Positions 28,106 to 35,427 of a stretch of 64,000 bases of DNA are shown piece by piece; the first letter of the stretch is position 1, and every line of letters begins with the position of its first letter. The stretch lies in the NCBI RefSeq assembly GCF_019049285.1, contig NZ_JAGMUL010000032.1:1-64000 (forward strand), in the 5' to 3' direction. Both the position numbers and the translations under genes were made by a program. The notes below the pieces were generated by a model. It saw nothing but the letters and a program-made list of their open reading frames with translations, did no database searches and was not told where the DNA came from. This stretch comes from Streptomyces sp. AC550_RSS872 (GTDB taxonomy: Bacteria > Actinomycetota > Actinomycetes > Streptomycetales > Streptomycetaceae).

Positions 28106-29548
28106 GTGCGTTTTCTCAATGACATCCAGCCCGCGTACGACCTGACGTACGACGACGTCTTCATGGTCCCGAGCCGCAGCGCGGTCGGCTCGCGGCAGGG
28201 CGTGGACCTCAGCTCCCCGGACGGCACGGGCACCACGATCCCGCTGGTCGTCGCCAACATGACCGCCATCGCCGGCCGCCGTATGGCCGAGACGGTGGCC
28301 CGGCGCGGCGGCCTGGTGGTCATACCGCAGGACATCCCGATCGAGGTCGTCACCGAGGTCGTCTCCTGGGTGAAGAGCCGCCACCACGTCCTCGACACCC
28401 CGATCGTGCTGGCCCCGCACCAGACCGTCGCCGACGCGCTGGCCCTGCTGCCCAAGCGCGCGCACAACGCCGGTGTCGTCGTCGACGACGACTTCAAGCC
28501 GATCGGCGTGGTCACCGACGCCGACCTGTCCGGCGTGGACCGCTTCACGCAGCTCGAAGTGGTCATGTCCCGGGACCTGCTGCTCCTCGACGCGGACCAG
28601 GACCCGCGCGAGGCCTTCAACACCCTCGACCACCACAACCGGCGCTACGCCCCCGCCGTCGACGCGGACGGCCGCCTCGCCGGCATCCTCACCCGCAAGG
28701 GCGCCCTGCGCGCCACGCTGTACACCCCGGCCGTCGACGGGAACGGCAAGCTGCGCATCGCGGCCGCCGTCGGCATCAACGGCGACGTGGCGGGCAAGGC
28801 CAAGCAACTGCTCGACGCCGGCGTCGACACGCTCGTCATCGACACGGCGCACGGTCACCAGGAGTCGATGATCGCCGCGATCCGGACCGTGCGGGCGCTC
28901 GACCCGCAGGTGCCGATCGTCGCGGGCAACATCGTCGCCGCCGAGGGGGTACGGGATCTGATCGAGGCGGGCGCCGACATCATCAAGGTCGGTGTCGGTC
29001 CGGGTGCGATGTGCACGACCCGCATGATGACCGGCGTCGGCCGGCCGCAGTTCTCCGCGGTGCTGGAGTGCGCGGCCGAGGCGAAGAAGTACGGCAAGCA
29101 CGTGTGGGCCGACGGCGGTGTCCGGCACCCGCGCGACGTCGCCATGGCGCTCGCGGCCGGTGCGTCCAACGTGATGGTCGGCTCGTGGTTCGCGGGCACC
29201 TACGAATCCCCGGGCGACCTCCAGCACGACGCGCAGGGGCGTGCCTACAAGGAGTCGTTCGGCATGGCGTCCGCGCGTGCCGTGCGCAACCGTACGTCCG
29301 AGGAGTCGTCGTACGACCGCGCCCGCAAGGCGCTCTTCGAGGAGGGCATCTCCACCTCCCGCATGTTCCTCGACCCGGCCCGCCCGGGCGTGGAGGACCT
29401 GATCGATTCGATCATCGCGGGCGTGCGGTCGTCGTGCACGTACGCCGGTGCCGGGTCTCTGGAGGAGTTCGCGGAGAAGGCGGTCGTCGGGATTCAGAGT
29501 GCGGCCGGTTACGCCGAGGGCAAGCCGCTGCACGCCAGCTGGAGCTGA
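28106..29548 (+). CDS. guaB1: GuaB1-family IMP dehydrogenase-related protein (likely GMP reductase)
   Basis: The 480-residue protein has the IMPDH/GMP-reductase barrel with a CBS-pair insert (about 95-210). The catalytic cysteine is Cys303 in GPGAMCTTRM. Actinobacterial GuaB1 proteins, long annotated as IMP dehydrogenase, act as GMP reductase in mycobacteria, turning GMP into IMP and coupling purine salvage to nucleotide pools. The match to that group is by length, sequence style and the start RFLNDIQPAYDLTYDDVFMVPSR. GTG 28106 is the likely start; an alternative lies three codons upstream. A long repeat-derived hairpin lies downstream. Confidence 0.88.
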   Translation: MRFLNDIQPAYDLTYDDVFMVPSRSAVGSRQGVDLSSPDGTGTTIPLVVANMTAIAGRRMAETVARRGGLVVIPQDIPIEVVTEVVSWVKSRHHVLDTPIVLAPHQTVADALALLPKRAHNAGVVVDDDFKPIGVVTDADLSGVDRFTQLEVVMSRDLLLLDADQDPREAFNTLDHHNRRYAPAVDADGRLAGILTRKGALRATLYTPAVDGNGKLRIAAAVGINGDVAGKAKQLLDAGVDTLVIDTAHGHQESMIAAIRTVRALDPQVPIVAGNIVAAEGVRDLIEAGADIIKVGVGPGAMCTTRMMTGVGRPQFSAVLECAAEAKKYGKHVWADGGVRHPRDVAMALAAGASNVMVGSWFAGTYESPGDLQHDAQGRAYKESFGMASARAVRNRTSEESSYDRARKALFEEGISTSRMFLDPARPGVEDLIDSIIAGVRSSCTYAGAGSLEEFAEKAVVGIQSAAGYAEGKPLHASWS

Positions 29549-29615
29549 CGCTTGGTCAACGCCGGCGTCCAATAGCTCCGGTGCGGCTGTGTTCGGGCGG
29601 CTGCGGGTGCGTGGG

Positions 29616-29696
29616 GGCTGGTCGCGCAGTTCCCCGCGCCCCTGAAGGACGTCCACTGCACGTACTCAAGGGGCGGGGGGAACCGCGCGACCAGCC
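29616..29696. repeat. inverted pair of 28-nt dispersed repeats; likely terminator
   Basis: One arm (29616-29643) begins GGCTGGTCGCGC and ends CGCGCCCCT. The other (29669-29696) is its inverted copy, matching at 26 of 28 positions, with 25 bases between. The RNA would form a very stable long hairpin 67 bp after guaB1. A third copy, identical to the first arm over all 28 bases, lies at 31956-31983. Confidence 0.75.
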
Positions 29697-29786
29697 ACCG
29701 AATACCCGCAGCCGCCACCCTTGCCCCCGCCCCGCGCAACGGTCGAAAGCCCTGCTGCAACGAACACCCACCTAGCCCCCAGCAAC

Positions 29787-29834
29787 GCAATGATCTTGCA
29801 CGTACACGCAAGGTTGCTGCATTTCACCAGCAAC
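29787..29834. promoter_or_regulatory. cluster of TTGC/GCAA dyads upstream of the permease-Lrp operon
   Basis: There are three overlapping or adjacent dyads: GCAA-N5-TTGC (29787-29799), CTTGC-N8-GCAAG (29795-29812) and GTTGCTG-N8-CAGCAAC (29813-29834). Their centres are about 10.5 and 20 bp apart, so they face the same side of the helix. They lie just before a possible -35/-10 pair (TTCACC 29823, TAGGCT 29846) of the amino-acid permease gene. An Lrp/AsnC regulator is encoded right after the permease and is the obvious candidate ligand-responsive binder. That assignment is inference. Confidence 0.5.
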
Positions 29835-29958
29835 GTTCCGCCTCGTAGGCTGTCGCCTCGTACGTGGCGTGGCAGGGACCCCGCTCGGTGGGTTCCTGTT
29901 GTCGCAGGGTGCCGCCGGTCCCCGCCGCCCTGAGAGGCAGCGACGAAGGAGTCAGCGC

Positions 29959-31440
29959 GTGCTCGACCAAGGCGCACCCCCGCAGAACCGTCCCCAGACA
30001 GGCCCGCCGTCCCCGGGCGTCGCCGCGCGCCTCATGCGTCGCAAGCCCGTGGAACACCTGGTCGCAGAGGGTGGCCAGGGTGAGGGAGGGTCCCTGCGGC
30101 GCTCCCTCGGCATGTGGCAGCTGACCATGATCAGCATCGGCGCCACCCTCGGCACCGGCATTTTCGTCGTCCTCGGCGACGCCGTCCCGGAGGCCGGTCC
30201 CGCGGTCACCCTGGCCTTCGTGATCGCCGGTCTGACGGCGCTCTTCTCGGCCCTTTCCTACGCCGAGCTGGCCGGCAGCATCCCCGTCGCCGGGTCCTCG
30301 TACTCGTATGCGTACGCAACGATGGGCGAGCTCGTGGCCTGGGTCTGCGGCTGGTGTCTGGTGCTGGAGTACGGCGTCTCGGTGGCCGCCGTAGCCGTCG
30401 GCTGGGGCGAGTACCTCAACGAGCTGCTCGACGGGACCATAGGCGTCACCATCCCGTCCGTGCTGTCCTCGGCACCCGGCGAGGGCGGGATCATCAATCT
30501 GCCCGCGCTGATCGTCGTCCTGCTGGCGATGGTGTTCCTGCTGGGCGGCGTCCGCGAGTCCGCACGCGCCAACACGATCATGGTGGCCGTCAAGATCGCC
30601 GCGCTGGTGCTGTTCTGCGCGGTCGGGTTCATGGGCTTCAAGTCCGGCAACTACTCCGACTTCATGCCGCTCGGCATGGCCGGCGTGAGCGCCGCGGGTG
30701 CGACGCTCTTCTTCTCGTACATCGGCTTCGACGCCGCCTCCACCGCCGGTGAGGAGGCCAAGGACCCCAAGAAGGACCTGCCGCGGGCGATCATGCTGTC
30801 GCTGATCATCGTGACCGCGCTGTACGTCCTTGTCGCGGGTGTCGCCGTCGGCGCCTGGCACTGGACGAAGTTCGAGGGCTCCAACGCCTCGCTCGCCGCG
30901 ATCATGAACGATGTCAGCGGCCAGAGCTTCTGGGGCACCCTGCTCGCCCTCGGCGCCGTCATCTCCATCGCGAGCGTCGTCCTCACCGTGCTGTACGGCC
31001 AGACCCGCATCCTGTTCGCGATGTCCCGTGACGGCCTGGTCCCGAAGGCGCTCGGCAAGGTCCACCGGAAGACCGGTGCGCCGCGGCTCAACACGATCAT
31101 CGTGTCCGTGTTCTGCGGTGCCCTCGCCGCCCTCATCCCGCTGGGCAAGCTCGTCGACGCCACCAGCATCGGCACGCTGTTCGCCTTCGCGCTGGTCAAC
31201 ATCGCGGTGATCGTCCTGCGTCACCGGCGGCCCGAGCTCGAGCGCACGTTCAGGGTGCCGTTCGGGCCGGTGCTGCCGGTGCTGGGCTTCCTGTTCTGCG
31301 CGTATAACATGTTCAGCCTCGACACCGTGACCTGGGTGGTCTTCGGGTGCTGGATGGCCGCCGGACTCGTGTTCTACTTCCTGTACGGCTATCGCCGTTC
31401 CCGTCTTGCCGCGCAAGCAGCCACGCCAGAAGTGAAGTGA
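29959..31440 (+). CDS. APC-superfamily amino acid permease
   Basis: The 493-residue protein has a cytosolic N-terminus of about 50 residues and 12 predicted membrane helices, beginning at MWQLTMISIGATLGTGIFVVLG (TM1 with the GxG(T/I)GIF motif of APC transporters). It resembles the cationic amino acid transporter group (YfnA-like) by the FSYIGFDAASTAGEEAKDPKKDLPRAI segment (about 250-275). GTG 29959 follows AAGGAG by eight bases. The Lrp/AsnC gene starts 10 bp after the stop, which suggests the pair responds to the transported amino acid. Confidence 0.88.
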   Translation: MLDQGAPPQNRPQTGPPSPGVAARLMRRKPVEHLVAEGGQGEGGSLRRSLGMWQLTMISIGATLGTGIFVVLGDAVPEAGPAVTLAFVIAGLTALFSALSYAELAGSIPVAGSSYSYAYATMGELVAWVCGWCLVLEYGVSVAAVAVGWGEYLNELLDGTIGVTIPSVLSSAPGEGGIINLPALIVVLLAMVFLLGGVRESARANTIMVAVKIAALVLFCAVGFMGFKSGNYSDFMPLGMAGVSAAGATLFFSYIGFDAASTAGEEAKDPKKDLPRAIMLSLIIVTALYVLVAGVAVGAWHWTKFEGSNASLAAIMNDVSGQSFWGTLLALGAVISIASVVLTVLYGQTRILFAMSRDGLVPKALGKVHRKTGAPRLNTIIVSVFCGALAALIPLGKLVDATSIGTLFAFALVNIAVIVLRHRRPELERTFRVPFGPVLPVLGFLFCAYNMFSLDTVTWVVFGCWMAAGLVFYFLYGYRRSRLAAQAATPEVK

Positions 31441-31450
31441 ACCACCCGCA

Positions 31451-31903
31451 GTGCTGAACGATCTCGACGAACGCATCGTGCACGCCCTCGCCGAGGACGC
31501 CCGCCGCTCCTACGCGGACATCGGGCAGCTCGTCGGCCTGTCCGCGCCCGCCGTGAAGCGGCGCGTGGACCGGCTGCGCGCCACCGGTGCCATCACCGGG
31601 TTCACCGTACGGGTGGACCCGTCGGCGCTCGGCTGGGAGACCGAGGGGTTCGTCGAGATCTACTGCCGGCACAACACCTCGCCGGACACGATCCGGCGGG
31701 GGCTGGAGCGGTACCAGGAGGTCGTGGCCGCCTCCACCGTTACCGGGGACGCCGACGCGGTCGTGCAGGTCTTCGCCTCCGACATGCGGCACTTCGAGCG
31801 GGTCTTGGAGCGGATCGCGGGGGAGCCGTTCGTGGAGCGGACCAAGTCGGTGCTGGTGTTGTCGCCGTTGTTGCGAAGGTTTTCTTCCGGGTCGCCCACG
31901 TAG
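31451..31903 (+). CDS. Lrp/AsnC family transcriptional regulator
   Basis: The 150-residue protein has an N-terminal winged HTH (LNDLDERIVHALAEDARRSYADIGQLVGLSAPAVKRRVDRLRATGAI, residues 2-48) and a C-terminal RAM effector domain (about 65-145). It probably binds an amino acid and controls the permease directly upstream, possibly through the TTGC/GCAA dyads at 29787-29834. The GTG start has no strong ribosome binding site, so it may be translated by coupling to the permease. Confidence 0.9.
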   Translation: MLNDLDERIVHALAEDARRSYADIGQLVGLSAPAVKRRVDRLRATGAITGFTVRVDPSALGWETEGFVEIYCRHNTSPDTIRRGLERYQEVVAASTVTGDADAVVQVFASDMRHFERVLERIAGEPFVERTKSVLVLSPLLRRFSSGSPT

Positions 31904-31933
31904 CGCTCCGCCAGGAGTGCCGCGAGGTGTCGT

Positions 31934-32341
31934 CTATCGTCTGCGGCGCCGTTCTGGCTGGTCGCGCAGTTCCCCGCGCCCCTTTGCGGCGCGTTTGCCC
32001 ACCGTCGTCAGCATGCGCCGTACGACCAATGCGTGGCCGCCCGTTCCTATCACCAGGAGCCGGTAGAGGCGGCCGGCCGGCCCCGGGAACTCGGCCCGGG
32101 TCTCGGCGCGCACCCAGGTGCGGTCGGCTCCCGCCTCCTCCAGCCGGAAGATCAGGGCGTACGTCGAGAAGGGGTGGCTTCCGGCGACGGACAGTTCCTT
32201 GCCGGGTATCGCGGTGACCACGTGGAACCAGGGTTGGTTCACGGTCTCGCCGAGGGCACGCCAGACGGCGTCCGGCGCCGCGGCGACGATCGACGTGTGC
32301 GTGTCGACGTACGGCAGGTCGAGGATCTCGTTGGCGTCCAT
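31934..32341 (-). CDS. SRPBCC/START-like domain protein, C-terminal tail derived from a repeat
   Basis: The 135-residue product begins MDANEILDLPYVDTHTSIV and has the helix-grip features VAAAPDAVWRALGETVNQ and a beta-rich middle (about 45-105). This makes it a small ligand-binding SRPBCC-type protein of unknown ligand. The last 20 or so residues (KGRGELRDQPERRRRR) are encoded across the 28-nt dispersed repeat at 31956-31983, so the reading frame runs through an intergenic repeat and gains a basic tail. The start is the ATG at 32341; a longer in-frame version overlaps the next promoter. Confidence 0.65.
   Translation of the reverse strand: MDANEILDLPYVDTHTSIVAAAPDAVWRALGETVNQPWFHVVTAIPGKELSVAGSHPFSTYALIFRLEEAGADRTWVRAETRAEFPGPAGRLYRLLVIGTGGHALVVRRMLTTVGKRAAKGRGELRDQPERRRRR
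31956..31983. repeat. 28-nt dispersed repeat, third copy, inside a coding end
   Basis: It is identical over 28 bases to 29616-29643. On the minus strand it encodes part of the tail GRGELRDQ of the SRPBCC-like protein. Confidence 0.8.
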
Positions 32342-32584
32342 GCCGGGAGTCTCGCGCGCGGCACCGCGCACCGGCGTCCTCCCGGGGGCCGGCGTGCGTC
32401 GCCGCTCGGCGGAGGCGGGCGGTGCGGCTCTCCTCCTCGACGGTGATTTCGCCTGCGCTCCCGCGCCGGGGCCGCCTACCATCGATGCCATGACCTGGCG
32501 ACATTGATCCACCAGTCGTGCCTCCCGAGGGCCGCCTCGGGCGCCGTATCCCCGGTGTCCGAACAGTCCCTGCGGGAAGGCCTC

Positions 32585-33781
32585 ATGACACTCTCACCTG
32601 CACGCGTGCCCGCCACCGGCGTCCGACGCCTCACGGCCACGCTGTACGGCTACTCGTTCCTCGACGACTTCGTCCTGCTCTACCCGGTGTACGCGCTGCT
32701 TTTCGCCGACACCGGTCTGTCGCTCTGGCAGATCTCCACCCTGTTCGCCCTGTGGTCGATCACCGCCGTGGTGCTGGAGGTGCCCTCCGGCGCCTGGGCC
32801 GACACGGTGTCGCGGCGTCGGCTGCTGTGGATCGGCCCGCTGCTCACGGCCGTCGGCTTCGCGCTGTGGGTGGCCGTCCCGTCGTACTGGGCCTTCGCGG
32901 TCGGCTTCGTCCTGTGGGGCGCCGGCGGAGCGCTCGGCTCGGGTGCGCTGGAGGCGCTGGTGTACGACGAGCTGGACCGGCTGGGTGCCGCAGGCCGGTA
33001 TGCGCGGACCATGGGCCGGGCCAGGGCCGCGCGGCTGCTGGGCACCGTGTCCTCCCTCGGCCTCGCGGGGCCGGTCTTCGCCCGGGGAGGCTATGCGGCG
33101 GTCGGTGCCGCGAGTTTCGCGGCCTGTGTGCTGACCGCCGCCGTCGCGACCCGGTTCCCCGAGCACCGGGTGCGGCCGGAGACCGGCCACGACCGCTGGG
33201 CGACGACCCTGCGGACCGGACTCGCCGAGGTCCGCGGGGACCGTTCGGTGCGTGGCGCCCTGCTGCTGGTCCCGGCCGTCGCCGCGGTATGGGGCGCGCT
33301 CGACGAGTACACGCCGCTGCTGGTCCGGGACATCGGCGTCGCCGAGGCGACCGTGCCGTATCTGATCATGCTGATCTGGGCCGGTGTCACCCTCGGCAGC
33401 CTCCTGACCGGACCGGCCGAACGCCTCGGCACGACCGGGCTCGCGGCGCTGCTCGCGGGCGCTGCACTCGCCCTGGCCGTCGGCGCCGCGGCCCGCTCCC
33501 TGGCCGGTGTCGCGCTGGTGAGCCTGGCCTTCGCCGGGTTCCAGCTGGCCGAGGTGCTCGCCGACGTGCGCCTCCAGCACCGCATCGACGAGTCCCGCCG
33601 GGCCACGCTCACCTCCGTGGCGAGCCTGGGCACCGAGCTGGCCACGGTCGCGACCTTCGGTGTGTACGCCCTGCTCGGCACGGAAGCGGCGCACAGCACT
33701 GTCTTCGCGGTGCTGGCGATCCCCTACCTGGTGACGGCGCTGACGCTGGCTAGAAGTCGGGCCGCCACGGCACGACCGTGA
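32585..33781 (+). CDS. MFS transporter
   Basis: The 398-residue protein has about 12 hydrophobic segments in two bundles, with the MFS signature region ALWSITAVVLEVPSGAWADTVSRRRLLW (about 50-77, containing the GxxADxxSRR motif between TM2 and TM3). The substrate is not identifiable; the general style is that of drug-efflux or small-molecule exporters. GGAAGG precedes ATG 32585. The last 32 bases overlap the convergent secreted-protein gene. Confidence 0.85.
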   Translation: MTLSPARVPATGVRRLTATLYGYSFLDDFVLLYPVYALLFADTGLSLWQISTLFALWSITAVVLEVPSGAWADTVSRRRLLWIGPLLTAVGFALWVAVPSYWAFAVGFVLWGAGGALGSGALEALVYDELDRLGAAGRYARTMGRARAARLLGTVSSLGLAGPVFARGGYAAVGAASFAACVLTAAVATRFPEHRVRPETGHDRWATTLRTGLAEVRGDRSVRGALLLVPAVAAVWGALDEYTPLLVRDIGVAEATVPYLIMLIWAGVTLGSLLTGPAERLGTTGLAALLAGAALALAVGAAARSLAGVALVSLAFAGFQLAEVLADVRLQHRIDESRRATLTSVASLGTELATVATFGVYALLGTEAAHSTVFAVLAIPYLVTALTLARSRAATARP

Positions 33782-34292
33782 AGTCGCCCGTCCCCTTCTT
33801 GACCTTCTCGAAGGGGGCGGAGCCGACGCACTTGGGCAGCTCCTTCGTCTCGACGGGGCTGCCCGTCGAGGCCCAGCTGTAGCCGAGCCGGTCGTGCCGG
33901 CCGACGTCATGGACGGTGATACCGACCCGCCTGCCCTCGGCGCCCGGCAGATCGGAGGAGGTGATCACCCCGGAGACCACGGCCACCTTGCCGCCGGTGA
34001 CGAGACAGTCGACCTCGGCCTTCGCCCAGGCGCCCTCGCCGTTCAGGTAGTGGCTCCACTCGAAGGTGCCGGTGGCCCTCGTCGGGTCGGCGGTGTCCTT
34101 CGCCGCCAGATGCGCGTCGAACGAGAAGGTGATGTCGTCCCCGGCCGAGCGGTACAGCTTGGCCGTGCCGGTGAGCGCGGCGGCCTCGCGCTGCTGCGGC
34201 CCGTCCGTTGCGATGGCGGCGGGACCTACCGTTCCGGCGGTGAGCAGCAGCAGCGCACAGCAGAGCACGACGGTCTTCGTACGGCGGTTCAT
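33750..34292 (-). CDS. secreted hypothetical protein
   Basis: The 180-residue protein has a Sec signal peptide (NRRTKTVVLCCALLLLTAGTVGPAAIA, cleavage likely after AIA near residue 28). The mature domain is beta-rich: FSFDAHLAAKDTADPTRATGTFEWSHYLNGEGAWAKAEVDCLVTGGKVAVVSGVI. This style is seen in Streptomyces exported proteins of unknown function. A strong ribosome binding site (GGAAAGGA) precedes the ATG at 34292. The 3' end overlaps the convergent MFS gene by 32 bases. Confidence 0.7.
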   Translation of the reverse strand: MNRRTKTVVLCCALLLLTAGTVGPAAIATDGPQQREAAALTGTAKLYRSAGDDITFSFDAHLAAKDTADPTRATGTFEWSHYLNGEGAWAKAEVDCLVTGGKVAVVSGVITSSDLPGAEGRRVGITVHDVGRHDRLGYSWASTGSPVETKELPKCVGSAPFEKVKKGTGDFTVVPWRPDF

Positions 34293-34591
34293 TGGCAGTC
34301 CTTTCCGCAGGTCAAACGGACGGTCACCACTGTCGCGGAGGCGCGCCCCGGGCACATCGCACCGAGGACGGGACCCGGCCTCCGCCGTACGGCGGGGACA
34401 CCCGCGCGGCCCTCCGCTGCGAGGAGGACGGGGCCTCCGTTCGAGGGTGCGCAACGAATCGCCGCCGGACGCATGACCGACGCAACAAACCGCTCACCGG
34501 CGCGCAACGGCTCCTTCTTGTCCGCCCTGGTCAGCCGCCCGTACCTTCTACATGGCCCCTCCAACCACCCTCCGCCCGGTGAGGATCACGC
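34293..34591. other. divergent intergenic region
   Basis: These 299 bases lie between the secreted-protein gene (minus) and the nitrilase gene (plus). I see no gene, repeat or convincing promoter motif in them. Confidence 0.5.
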
Positions 34592-35380
34592 ATGCGCACC
34601 GCCCTGCTCCAGAGCTCCGGCCGCCCCGGCTCTACCGCCGAGAACCTCAAGGTCCTCGACGAGGCCGCGGGCCGCGCCGCCGCCGCCGGCGCCGGGCTGC
34701 TGGTGGCGCCGGAGATGTTCCTGACCGGGTACGCGATCGGCGACGACATCGCCCGCCTCGCCGAGCCCGCCGACGGCGACTGCGCGGACACGGTCGCCGA
34801 GATCGCGACCCGGCACGGCCTGGCGGTCGGCTACGGCTACCCGGAGCGCGACGGTGACGCCGTCTTCAACTCCGCCCAGCTGATCTCCGCCGCCGGCACG
34901 CGCCTCGCCAACTATCGCAAGACCCACCTGTTCGGCTGCTTCGAGCGCGACCACTTCACGCCAGGGGACCAGCCGGTCGTCCAGGCCGAGCTCGACGGCC
35001 TCCGCGTCGGCATCCTGATCTGCTACGACGTCGAGTTCCCGGAGAACGTCCGCGCGCACGCCCTCGCCGGCACGGACCTCCTGATCGTCCCGACCGCGCA
35101 GATGCACCCGTTCCAGTTCGTCGCCGAGTCGATGATCCCGGTGCGGGCCTTCGAGAACCAGATGTACGTCGCGTACGTCAACCGGGTCGGCCGGGAAGGG
35201 GAGTTCGAGTTCGTCGGCCTCTCCGCGCTCGCCGGTCCCGACGGGGTGGCGCGCACCCGCGGCGGCCGCGGTGAGGAACTGCTTCTCGCCGACGTCGACC
35301 CCGCGTTCCTCGCCGCCTCCCGCGAGGAGAACCCGTACCTGAAGGACCGCCGCCCCGGTCTGTACGGGTCCCTGATCTGA
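34592..35380 (+). CDS. nitrilase-superfamily amidase, DavA-like (5-aminovaleramide amidase candidate)
   Basis: The 262-residue carbon-nitrogen hydrolase has the full catalytic triad Glu41 (VAPEMFLTGY), Lys110 (NYRKTHLFG) and Cys144 (LICYDVEFPE). Its length is close to Pseudomonas DavA (about 264), which hydrolyses 5-aminovaleramide. It lies 47 bp before a flavin oxidase that closely resembles DavB, the lysine 2-monooxygenase that makes this amide. The pair therefore most likely converts lysine to 5-aminovalerate, and the genetic order davA-davB fits one transcript. The family is certain; the substrate is inferred from the pairing. GAGGA precedes the ATG. Confidence 0.8.
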   Translation: MRTALLQSSGRPGSTAENLKVLDEAAGRAAAAGAGLLVAPEMFLTGYAIGDDIARLAEPADGDCADTVAEIATRHGLAVGYGYPERDGDAVFNSAQLISAAGTRLANYRKTHLFGCFERDHFTPGDQPVVQAELDGLRVGILICYDVEFPENVRAHALAGTDLLIVPTAQMHPFQFVAESMIPVRAFENQMYVAYVNRVGREGEFEFVGLSALAGPDGVARTRGGRGEELLLADVDPAFLAASREENPYLKDRRPGLYGSLI

Positions 35381-35427
35381 GCCTCTGCCCCCCGCAGTCC
35401 CTGTTTGCGCAAGGAGTCCGTACCCCC

